Below are positions 35,875 to 44,498 of a stretch of 64,000 nt of DNA, piece by piece; within the stretch, counting starts at the first letter, position 1, and every line of letters begins with the position of its first letter. Both the position numbers and the translations under genes were made by a program. The stretch spans positions 1 to 64,000 of the forward strand of contig CANCJJ010000001.1 of assembly GCA_947378305.1 (NCBI GenBank), read 5' to 3'. A model generated the notes under the pieces. The model saw nothing but the letters and a program-made list of their open reading frames with translations, did no database searches and was not told the DNA's origin. The DNA is from Phenylobacterium aquaticum. GTDB lineage: Bacteria > Pseudomonadota > Alphaproteobacteria > Caulobacterales > Caulobacteraceae.

Positions 35875-38333
35875 GCCGTGGCCTCGGCGATCAACTCACG
35901 CTCGGCCTCGGCGAGAATCAGGTCGCCCGATTCACCCGGGCTTCGCTCCTTGCCGATCTCCATCAATATGGGCACCGAAAAGGGCGACAGGTGATCCAGA
36001 TGAACGGGGTGGAGCTTTCCCCGCACCCGCGCCAGCAACTGGCCCAGACGCGCAACATCGATCATCCCGGTTGCGGCATCTTCACGCGCGCACCTCAGGA
36101 GCAGGTGGTCCGGCTGGTGGCGTCGCAAAACGTCATAGATCAGGTCCGTGGAGAAGGTGACCTGCCGTCCGCTCTTCTGTGCCGCCCCGGGAAACCGCCG
36201 CTCAATCAGGCCTGAAATCACTGCACAGCCCTTGAAGGCCCGCTTCATCATGAAACTTTCATCCAACCAGGCGTCCAGATCGTCGCCCAGCATGTCCTCG
36301 TCGAAAAGATCAGCAAGATTCAGGTCCGCCATGGGCCGGGCCGACCAGATGGCCAGGGCGTAATCATTGCAGACAAAGCCCAGGGGCTCGGCCCCCGCCC
36401 GCTCAAGCCTGCGGGTCAGCAACATGGCCAGGGTGGTGTGGGCCAAACGTCCCTCAAACGGATAGCAGACCAGAAAATGCCGCCGACCCCGGGGGAAGGT
36501 CTCCAGCAGGAGTTCGTCCTCTGCAACAATGGCTGAGCGGGCCTTTTGCAGCTCCAGCCACTCGCGCACATCGTCGGGCAGGACCGACCAGCCCGCCTCA
36601 TTGAACATCAACTCCCGCACCCGCTTGGCCAGATAGCTCGACAGGGCAAATTTCGATCCGCCCCAGGATGGCAGTTTCGGATCCTTGTCGGCGGCGGGCC
36701 GGACCAGGACATCCAGCCCCGTCACGGCCACCAGGCTCCAGACCTGTCCGGCAAAGACAAAGGTATCGCCGGGGTTCAGCATTTCGAAATACCCCTCCTC
36801 GATCTCGCCAATCTTGCGCCCGCCCCTCAGGCTCTTGCCCATCGCCTGGCGCACGGACAGGACGGCCGGCGACAGGATCGCCCCGACATTCAGCCTGTGC
36901 CTCTGGGCGGTCGCCACGTCCCGCACCTTCCAGGTCCCCTCCTGGGTCTTCACGATCCGCCGGAACCGGTCATAGCTGCGCAGGGCATAGCCGCCGGTCG
37001 AGACGAAATCGACCACCTGCTCGAAGTCCTCCCAGCCCAGGTCCCGATAGGGCCCCGCCGTCAGGATCTCGTCATAGAGCCCGGTCAGGGTGAAGGGCTC
37101 GGAACAGGCACACCCCATAATGTGCTGGGCCAGGACATCCAGAGCGCCGATCCGCGCGGCCTCCCCGTCAAACCGGTTCTCGGCAATCGCCTCCCGCGCG
37201 GCCTGACATTCAAGCGTCTCGAACCGGTTGGCCGGAACGAACAGGGCGCGGCTTGGCTCGTCCATGCGGTGATTGGCCCGCCCGATCCTCTGGACCATGC
37301 GACTGGCTCCCTTGGGCGAGGCCAGCTGGATCACCAGGTCCACATCGCCCCAGTCAATCCCAAGATCCAGGGTGGAGGTGCAGATCACCGCCCGCAGGGC
37401 CCCGCGCGCCATGGCCGCCTCGACCTTGCGCCTTTGTTCCGCAGCCAGACTGCCGTGATGCAAGGCAATGGGCAGGTTGTCCTCGTTCAGTCGCCACAAT
37501 TCCTGAAAGGCAAATTCAGCCTGGAACCGGGTATTGACGAAGACCAGGGCGGTACGCGCTCCGCGAATGGCATCATAGACCTCGGCCATGGCGTGTTTGG
37601 CCGTATGCCCAGCCCAGGGCACCCGGCCCTCGGACAACAGCAGATCGACAATCGGGGCGGCCCCCCTCGGACCCTGCACCAGGGCCACAGGACGGTCCCC
37701 GCGACCCAGCCAGGTCTGGATGACCTCCGGGTCCTCGACCGTGGCCGACAGTCCCACCCGTCGAGCGCCGGGGGCTAGTCGAGACAGCCTCGCCAGGTCC
37801 AGCGCCAGCAGGTCGCCGCGCTTGGAGGCATGGATGGCATGAACCTCGTCGATAATAATGCAGGCCAGATCCTCGAAATAGCGCCGCGCGCCGTCCCAGG
37901 CGCAGAACAGGGCCAGCTGTTCCGGGGTGGTCAACAGAATGTCCGGCGGCTTCAGCCTCTGTCGCTGACGCCGCGCCAGTCCGGTGTCTCCCGTGCGGCT
38001 CTCCGCCACGATATCCAGCCCCATGTCCCGGATGGGGAGCATCAGGTTGCGTTCGACATCGACAGCCAGGGCCTTCAGGGGCGAAATATAGAGGGTGTGC
38101 ACGCCCCTGGGCGACCCGTCCCTGGACCGTCCGGCCAGATCAATCAGGCTGGGCAGAAACCCGGCCAGGGTCTTGCCGCCCCCCGTGGGCGCAATCAGCA
38201 GACAGTCCTGCCCCGCCCGACCGGCGGCAACCATGTCCAGCTGGTGGGCACGGGGGCTCCATCCCCGGCTGGCGAACCAGTCGGAAAAGCTCCGGGGCAG
38301 ACCGGACTCCCCCATGTCGGCGGCGTTAACCAT
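35871..38333 (-). CDS. ligase-associated DEXH-box helicase (Lhr-like)
   Basis: LLIAPTGGGKTLAGFLPSL, CIIIDEVHAIHASKRGDLLALDLARL, GLSATV, ICTSTLDLGIDWGDVDLVIQLASPKGASRMVQRIGRANH. Confidence 0.95.
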   Translation of the reverse strand: MVNAADMGESGLPRSFSDWFASRGWSPRAHQLDMVAAGRAGQDCLLIAPTGGGKTLAGFLPSLIDLAGRSRDGSPRGVHTLYISPLKALAVDVERNLMLPIRDMGLDIVAESRTGDTGLARRQRQRLKPPDILLTTPEQLALFCAWDGARRYFEDLACIIIDEVHAIHASKRGDLLALDLARLSRLAPGARRVGLSATVEDPEVIQTWLGRGDRPVALVQGPRGAAPIVDLLLSEGRVPWAGHTAKHAMAEVYDAIRGARTALVFVNTRFQAEFAFQELWRLNEDNLPIALHHGSLAAEQRRKVEAAMARGALRAVICTSTLDLGIDWGDVDLVIQLASPKGASRMVQRIGRANHRMDEPSRALFVPANRFETLECQAAREAIAENRFDGEAARIGALDVLAQHIMGCACSEPFTLTGLYDEILTAGPYRDLGWEDFEQVVDFVSTGGYALRSYDRFRRIVKTQEGTWKVRDVATAQRHRLNVGAILSPAVLSVRQAMGKSLRGGRKIGEIEEGYFEMLNPGDTFVFAGQVWSLVAVTGLDVLVRPAADKDPKLPSWGGSKFALSSYLAKRVRELMFNEAGWSVLPDDVREWLELQKARSAIVAEDELLLETFPRGRRHFLVCYPFEGRLAHTTLAMLLTRRLERAGAEPLGFVCNDYALAIWSARPMADLNLADLFDEDMLGDDLDAWLDESFMMKRAFKGCAVISGLIERRFPGAAQKSGRQVTFSTDLIYDVLRRHQPDHLLLRCAREDAATGMIDVARLGQLLARVRGKLHPVHLDHLSPFSVPILMEIGKERSPGESGDLILAEAERELIAEATA

Positions 38334-38338
38334 ATTTC

Positions 38339-41200
38339 GTGACTATCATGTTCCGGTTCCGTTTCCGTCAGACTTCCTTTAAGCGCAAGCCTGTGATTTC
38401 CCTTCCGCCCGCCCTGATTGTCTTGCCTGGTCCCCGTGCAGCGGTGGCAGAGTCCGGGACGCGCGTGGCTGTGCGCCCCCCTGAAGCGCGGGACCTGTTC
38501 CAGGCGGGGCCGGTCCTCGTCGCCCACGCGGCCATGACGGCCCGGCGTCTGGGTTTGGACCCGCCCCCAAGATCGCCGCGAATCTTCGATGCCCTGGAGC
38601 TGTTCGCCTTCGTCCGCCCCGCCCAGTTCTGCGCGCCCTCCGCCGCAGGCCTGGCCCTCAATCTCGGCCTGCCCGAGCCCAAGGGTGGCCCCGAACAGGC
38701 CAGCGCCCTCCAGCAGGCCTGTCAGCGCCTCTTGCAGGACCTTGCCGAGCAACCCCAACCCAGTCGCGAAGAAGCCCTCGCCCTGGCCGAAACCCTGGCC
38801 CGGGCGGGATGGGCCTGGGGCCTGCTGACCGTTGAAGCCCTGCGCACCGCCCCGGTGGGCAATCAGTTCCGGTCCTCGGGTCTGGATGTCTGGACCCGGG
38901 TGGCGGAATGGGAGGATCAGGCCCCGCCGGGGGAGGCCGGGACCCGCCCCATTGAGCCCGAAGACGCCAGTGCCCGTCTGGCCGAACTTCTGACCCAGGC
39001 CGGGCTGGATGAGGCCCGCCCAGATCAGGCCCGATTCGCCGCCGAGGCCGCCTTTGCCTTCCAGCCCCGGGAGCGGGAAGGCGAACCCCGCATGATGCTG
39101 GCCGAAGCCGGCACCGGCATTGGCAAGACCCTGGCCTATCTGGCCCCGGCCTCCCTCTGGGCCGAAGCCAATGGGCCAGCCGTCTGGATTTCGACCTATA
39201 CCCGGGCCCTACAGAGACAGATCGAGCGCGAGAGCCACGCCCTCTATCCCGACCCCAAGGTGCGAGCGCGCAAGGCCGTGGTGCGCAAGGGCCGGGAAAA
39301 CTATCTCTGCCTGCTGAACTTTCAGGATCAGGCCAATGCTGCCCAGTTGGGAACCTCAGACCTGATCGGCATGGGGCTCACCGCCCGCTGGGTGCGGGCC
39401 AGCCGGGATGGCGACATGACCGGCGGGGACTTTCCGGCCTGGCTCCCGGGCCTGTTTTCGGTGGCCCCCGCCGCCCAGGCCAGCGCGGCCAATCTGGTTG
39501 ACCGGCGGGGGGAGTGCATCCACGCAGGCTGTGCGCACTACCGGACCTGTTTTGTCGAAAAGGCCATTCGCGGTTCGCGCCGGGCAGACATTGTCATTGC
39601 CAATCACGCCCTGGTCCTGACCCAGGCCGCCTTTGACGGCGCACGCGCGGCGCGAGGCTCAAGGGGCGACGGGGAGACCACCCAGCTCAAGCGCATTGTC
39701 TTCGACGAGGGCCACCACCTGTTCGATGCCGCCGATGCGGCCTTTGCAGCGGCCCTGTCGGGGGCTGAGGCCGCCGAACTGCGGCGCTGGATTCGCGGTC
39801 CCGAGGGCCGGGGACGGCGGGGCCGGGGGCTGGAGACCCGGCTCATGGAGGTGCTTGGCGAACGCGAAGCCGCACGCAAGGCCCTGCTCGATGTGACCCG
39901 CGCGGCGACAGCCCTGCCCGGCGAGGGCTGGTCTGGCCGGATCGCACCCGCCCAGGGGGAACCCAGCCCCAGCGGACCGGTTGAGACCTTTCTGGTCACC
40001 CTCATTGCCCAGCTTCGGGCACGCGCTGCGCCGTCCGATGTCGGCATGGAGTGCGCGGCGCGTCCGGCCCTCGACAGCGTGCGTGAAACCGCCCGGCTGG
40101 CTGCCCATGCCCTGGCGGAGGTCGAGGCTCCCCTCGTGGCCCTGGCCCGCCACCTGGAAGATGTCCTCGACGACGAAGCCGCCACCCTTGGGGCCAGCGA
40201 GCGGGCGCGGATAGAGGGGGCCCTGCGCGGGCTGGACCGTCGGGCCCGCATGACCCTTCCGGCCTGGCGCGGAATGCTGCAGGCCATTGACGAGGACGCC
40301 CAGGACAATCCGGATTTCGTTGACTGGTTCGAGGCCACATTCCTCTACGGCCGACTGGTCGATGCCGCCTGCCGTCGCCACTGGGTCGATCCGACCGAAC
40401 CCCTGACAAATGCCGTCATTGCCCCGGCCCACGGGGTTTTGGTGACCAGCGCCACCCTGGCTGATCCCACCCTGACGGACCCCTTCGCCCTGGCCGAAAT
40501 GCGTACGGGAGCCGCCCGCCTGCCGGATCGCCCCAAGACCCTGCGCCTGGCCTCGCCCTTTGACTATTCCGCCAATGCCCGGGCCCTGGTGGTCACCGAT
40601 ATTGCCCGCGATGATGTGCGCCAGGTCTCGGCCGCCATGCGCGAATTGTTCCTGGCGGCGGGCGGCGGGGGGCTCGGCCTCTTCACCGCCATACGCCGTT
40701 TGCGGGCGGTCCACGAACGGATTGCCGCCCCCCTGTCAGACAAGGGGCTAGCCCTCTACGGCCAGCACGTTGACCCCCTGGAGGTCGGAGCCCTGGTGGA
40801 TATCTTCCGGGCGGAACAGGATGCCTGTCTGCTGGGCACCGACGCCGTGCGCGATGGCGTCGATGTGCCGGGCCGCAGCCTGCGCCTGCTGGTCTTCGAT
40901 CGCGTGCCCTGGCCCCGCCCGGACCTTCTGCACAAGGCGCGTCGGGCGCGGTTCGGGGGCAAGACCTATGACGATACCGTGGCCCGTGGCCGCATAGCCC
41001 AGGCCTTTGGTCGTCTGATCCGCCGGGCAGATGATCGCGGGGTGTTTGTCATGCTGGATGCGGCGGCCCCTACCCGGCTGTTTGCGGGCCTCCCGGCCGG
41101 CGTGGAAATTCAGCGGGTGACCCTGGTTGAAGCCATTGAGATGGTCGAGGCCTTTCTCAGCCCTGACCCCGCGACGGATCTCTCAGACCTGGCTTTTTGA
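38339..41200 (+). CDS. DinG/XPD-type ATP-dependent DNA helicase with Fe-S cluster cysteines
   Basis: AEAGTGIGKTLAYLAPASLW (Walker A), C...CIHAGCAHYRTC four-Cys signature, FDEGHHLFDAAD (DEAH), LLVFDRVPWPRPDLLH, QAFGRLIRRADDRGVFVMLD. Start uncertain; GTG 38393 is possible. Confidence 0.92.
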   Translation: MTIMFRFRFRQTSFKRKPVISLPPALIVLPGPRAAVAESGTRVAVRPPEARDLFQAGPVLVAHAAMTARRLGLDPPPRSPRIFDALELFAFVRPAQFCAPSAAGLALNLGLPEPKGGPEQASALQQACQRLLQDLAEQPQPSREEALALAETLARAGWAWGLLTVEALRTAPVGNQFRSSGLDVWTRVAEWEDQAPPGEAGTRPIEPEDASARLAELLTQAGLDEARPDQARFAAEAAFAFQPREREGEPRMMLAEAGTGIGKTLAYLAPASLWAEANGPAVWISTYTRALQRQIERESHALYPDPKVRARKAVVRKGRENYLCLLNFQDQANAAQLGTSDLIGMGLTARWVRASRDGDMTGGDFPAWLPGLFSVAPAAQASAANLVDRRGECIHAGCAHYRTCFVEKAIRGSRRADIVIANHALVLTQAAFDGARAARGSRGDGETTQLKRIVFDEGHHLFDAADAAFAAALSGAEAAELRRWIRGPEGRGRRGRGLETRLMEVLGEREAARKALLDVTRAATALPGEGWSGRIAPAQGEPSPSGPVETFLVTLIAQLRARAAPSDVGMECAARPALDSVRETARLAAHALAEVEAPLVALARHLEDVLDDEAATLGASERARIEGALRGLDRRARMTLPAWRGMLQAIDEDAQDNPDFVDWFEATFLYGRLVDAACRRHWVDPTEPLTNAVIAPAHGVLVTSATLADPTLTDPFALAEMRTGAARLPDRPKTLRLASPFDYSANARALVVTDIARDDVRQVSAAMRELFLAAGGGGLGLFTAIRRLRAVHERIAAPLSDKGLALYGQHVDPLEVGALVDIFRAEQDACLLGTDAVRDGVDVPGRSLRLLVFDRVPWPRPDLLHKARRARFGGKTYDDTVARGRIAQAFGRLIRRADDRGVFVMLDAAAPTRLFAGLPAGVEIQRVTLVEAIEMVEAFLSPDPATDLSDLAF

Positions 41201-41515
41201 AAATATATTGATGACCGCGACCCCGGCCAGGATCAGCCCCATGCCCAGCAGGGCAGGCAGGTCCAGGCTCTGTTTGAACCAGATCCAGGCAATGGCCGTA
41301 ATCGCCACAATTCCCACACCCGACCAGATGGCATAGCCAATGCCCACTGGCACTGTGCGCATGGAATGGGACAGGCACCAGAAGGCGATCCCATAGCCCA
41401 AGACCGTCATCACCGAGGGCAGGAGGCGCGAAAACCCTGCTGAGGCCTTCAGGCTCGACGTGCCAATCACCTCTGCAGAAATGGCAATGGCCAGCCAGAC
41501 ATACCCGTTCATGGC
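41183..41515 (-). CDS. small multidrug resistance (SMR/EmrE-like) transporter
   Basis: MNGYVWLAIAISAEVIGTSSLKASAGFSRLLPSVMTVLGYGIAFWCLSHSMRTVPVGIGYAIWSGVGIVAI. Confidence 0.94.
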   Translation of the reverse strand, partial: AMNGYVWLAIAISAEVIGTSSLKASAGFSRLLPSVMTVLGYGIAFWCLSHSMRTVPVGIGYAIWSGVGIVAITAIAWIWFKQSLDLPALLGMGLILAGVAVINIFSKSQV

Positions 41516-41533
41516 TTGCACAGGGCACCCACC

Positions 41534-42457
41534 CTAGTGCTTGTCCCGGTCGCGGCCGAAATTCGGTTCCGGACTTTCCTGACCGGCGTCCACAATGCCC
41601 CGGCGGATGTCGCGGGTCCGGGTGAAGAGGTCAAACAGCTTGTCGCCCTCGCCCCAGCGTATGGCCCGGGACAGGGCTTGAAGGTCCTCGGTAAACCGTC
41701 CCAGCATTTCCAGAACGGCCTCCTTGTTGGACAAGAAGATGTCCCGCCACATGGTCGGGTCTGACGCGGCAATCCGGGTAAAGTCGCGGAAACCGCCCGC
41801 CGAATACTTGATCACCTCGGCCCGGGTCACATCCTCCATGTCGGCCGCTGTGCCGACAATGTTGTAGGCGATCAGGTGGGGCAGATGGCTGGTAATGGCC
41901 AGGACCAGATCATGGTGTGCCGCATCCATGCACTCGACCATGGCCCCGGTCGCGGTCCAGAACTCCGAAAGGGCGGCGACGGCCCCCAGATAGGCCGCGT
42001 CCTGCCGCGGCTCGGGCGTCAAGATGACCCAGTGTTTGTCAAACAGCTTGGCAAAGCCTGCCCCCGGCCCGGATTGCTCCGCCCCGGCAATGGGGTGACC
42101 GGGTATGATCAGGGCATGGTCCGGCAGGCTGGCGCGCAGGGCCTCACTGACCGAACCCTTGACCGACCCCACATCGCTGACCGTCGCCCCGGGCTTCAGG
42201 TGAGCGGCGGCTTCGGCGGCCGCATGGCCCATGGCCAGGACGGGGACCGCAAAAATCACCAGGTCCGCCTCGGCAACAGCCAGGGCAATGCTGTCCGTCA
42301 CCAGGTCGGCAAATCCCAGCTCGACGATCCGGGCGCGATGGTCCGGATTTGCATCCGCCACAGCAATCGCCCCCACCGTGCCGGCCATGCGCGCGGCCAG
42401 GGCCGTCGAGGCCCCGATGAGGCCGCAGCCAATCACAGCCATCCGGGGATAGATCAC
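41534..42457 (-). CDS. prephenate/arogenate dehydrogenase (TyrA/TyrC-like)
   Basis: MAVIGCGLIGASTALAARMAG, SDVGSVKGSVSEAL, HPIAGAEQSGPGAGFAKLF, HLPHLIAYNIVGTA. Confidence 0.95.
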   Translation of the reverse strand: MIYPRMAVIGCGLIGASTALAARMAGTVGAIAVADANPDHRARIVELGFADLVTDSIALAVAEADLVIFAVPVLAMGHAAAEAAAHLKPGATVSDVGSVKGSVSEALRASLPDHALIIPGHPIAGAEQSGPGAGFAKLFDKHWVILTPEPRQDAAYLGAVAALSEFWTATGAMVECMDAAHHDLVLAITSHLPHLIAYNIVGTAADMEDVTRAEVIKYSAGGFRDFTRIAASDPTMWRDIFLSNKEAVLEMLGRFTEDLQALSRAIRWGEGDKLFDLFTRTRDIRRGIVDAGQESPEPNFGRDRDKH

Positions 42458-43587
42458 GCCGGTTTCCCCTGCATGAAGTCGTCGAGGGCCTCGGCCACGG
42501 CCCGGTTATGGGCCTCAAGGCCAATCGTGATCCGCAAATGGTCGGGCAGGCCATAGCCTGCCACCACCCGGGGGATCAGACCCCGGGCACTTAGGAAGGC
42601 GTCAGCTTCCAGGGCCGTGCGCCCGGGGGTGGTGGGAAACCCAATCAGCAGGAAATTGGCCTGGGATGGCACGACCGCCAGACCCATTCCGCCCAGTTGC
42701 TGCACCAGCCAGGGTCGCCACTCGCTGACCAGGGCCAGGGACCGGGCCTGAAAATCCTCGTCCCCCAGGGCGGCCACGGCGGCCAGCTGGGCCGGGATGT
42801 TCACATTGAAGGGCAGTCGGATACGATCCACTGCATCAGCCATTTCCGGGGGCATATAGGCCCAGCCCACGCGAAGGGCCGCCAGGCCATGCAGCTTGGA
42901 GAAGGTCCGGGTCATGACCACATTCTTGAAGTCCCGAACCATGGTCGCGCCATTTTCAAAGTCCGGGTCTGTGGCAAATTCCGCATAGGCCCCGTCCAGC
43001 ACCAGGATGACCGAGGGGGGCAGGCTGGCATGTAGCCGCCGGATCTCTGATCCGGTCACGACCGTTCCGGTTGGATTGGCGGGGTTGGCAATGAAGATCA
43101 ACCGGGTCCGGGAATCAACGAGGGACAGGACCTCATCGACATCGATCCGGTAGTTGATTTCCCGGGCAAAGCGAACCTCCCCCTGGGCGGCCCGCGCCGA
43201 AATGGCAAAGGCCCCAAAGCCATATTCGCCCTGGATGATGTTATCGCCGGGTTCCAGAAAGGTCTGGGAGAGGAGCTGGAAAATCTCGTCCGAGCCACAG
43301 CCGAACAGCAAGCCATCAGGGGCCAGGCCATAACGCACGCTGATCGCCGCCCTGAGCAGGTTGGAACGGCCGTCTGGATAAAGGTGCAGCTGGTCAATGG
43401 CCTCCACAAAGGCCTTCCGCGCCAGGGGACTTGAGCCCAGGACATTTTCATTGGCCGACAGCTTCAGGGGATGGGCTATGCCCTCCACATGGGCCTTGCC
43501 CGGCTTGTAGGGCGCAATGTCCATTATGCCCGGCTTGGGCAGGGGGCGCAGGGCAGTGGAGCGGTCGGGGCGTTCAAGTTGGGACAT
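42454..43587 (-). CDS. hisC: histidinol-phosphate/aromatic aminotransferase (HisC family)
   Basis: LSANENVLGSSPLA, LYPDGRSNLLRAAI, FIANPANPTGT, VLDGAYAEFA, TFSKLHGLAALRVGW. Confidence 0.94.
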   Translation of the reverse strand: MSQLERPDRSTALRPLPKPGIMDIAPYKPGKAHVEGIAHPLKLSANENVLGSSPLARKAFVEAIDQLHLYPDGRSNLLRAAISVRYGLAPDGLLFGCGSDEIFQLLSQTFLEPGDNIIQGEYGFGAFAISARAAQGEVRFAREINYRIDVDEVLSLVDSRTRLIFIANPANPTGTVVTGSEIRRLHASLPPSVILVLDGAYAEFATDPDFENGATMVRDFKNVVMTRTFSKLHGLAALRVGWAYMPPEMADAVDRIRLPFNVNIPAQLAAVAALGDEDFQARSLALVSEWRPWLVQQLGGMGLAVVPSQANFLLIGFPTTPGRTALEADAFLSARGLIPRVVAGYGLPDHLRITIGLEAHNRAVAEALDDFMQGKPA

Positions 43588-43622
43588 GAGTCTGGCCAGC
43601 AGGAGCGGGGTAGAAGGGCCTC

Positions 43623-44432
43623 TTACACGTCCAGGGGCGCAGATGCAGCCCCAATCACTCCGGAAAGTCGGCCAGGCGCTCGGACCAGGCGTTGATCATC
43701 GGCCTGATAAAACCCCATCAGGGCAAACAGTTTGAGACCACCGGCCTCGGCAATGAGATCGCCCGCCACGCCGTCCCGGCTGAGGGCCTCTTCCAGATGC
43801 GCCGCAGAGCCGGGGGCATCGGTGACCCAATATGTCAGGTCGTCCCCGGTAGGTTCGACCTCCACATCGGCAATGGCCAGGGCGGCTGGCGCGCCCCAGG
43901 CGTTCAGGCACGGCAGGGCGGTAAAGATTTTCAGGCGCGGTTCGGCGAGCAGCCGTCCCCACCAGGGCATGTCGCTGACCAGGGACATGACGGCCACGCC
44001 GCCAGGGGTGCGGGCTGCTGCCAGGGCGTCCTCCGGCCGGGTCACCGTGATCATTTTCGGCGCGCCGCCAAACCGCATACGGGCCAGTTCAACCGTGTGA
44101 TCCGCCGCCTTGCCACCATAGACGGCGAGATGAAAGGGGCCCTGGCGCGACAGGCTGTCACTCATGATTTCCCGCCAGATGCGCACGATCAGGCTGGCGG
44201 TTGCATCCTTGCGCGGGCGGGCGAGCAGGCTGCGCAGCAATTGCGCCTCCCGCCCCGGGCGCAGGGCAAAACGTCCGGCCTCGCCCGCCGCGGCCTTGGC
44301 CGCAGCGACTTCCCGGGAAATGCCGGCCCGCTCATCGATCAGGGCCAGGACCTGGGCGTCGATCGCATCCAGGCGTGCCCGAATGGCCTCCAGCGAAGGC
44401 GCAGCGGTCTTGGGCTGGGCGTCGGCCATCAT
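43623..44432 (-). CDS. chorismate mutase domain protein with extended C-terminal region
   Basis: LEAIRARLDAIDAQVLALIDERAGISREVAAAKAAAG...LRPGREAQLLRSLLARPRKDATASLIVRIWREIMSDSLSRQG. Confidence 0.87.
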   Translation of the reverse strand: MMADAQPKTAAPSLEAIRARLDAIDAQVLALIDERAGISREVAAAKAAAGEAGRFALRPGREAQLLRSLLARPRKDATASLIVRIWREIMSDSLSRQGPFHLAVYGGKAADHTVELARMRFGGAPKMITVTRPEDALAAARTPGGVAVMSLVSDMPWWGRLLAEPRLKIFTALPCLNAWGAPAALAIADVEVEPTGDDLTYWVTDAPGSAAHLEEALSRDGVAGDLIAEAGGLKLFALMGFYQADDQRLVRAPGRLSGVIGAASAPLDV

Positions 44433-44498
44433 ATCCCCCGAAATCAGAGCCTTGGCGGATAGGTCATTGCGGCCACTGAGGCAAGTCCCGGGACTTGC

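Noticed and set aside
38325-38335. TTAACCAT as CtrA half-site between the Lhr-like and DinG-like genes
   Set aside because: The CAT is the reverse complement of the Lhr-like start codon (ATGGTTAAC = Met-Val-Asn), so the match is explained by coding sequence.
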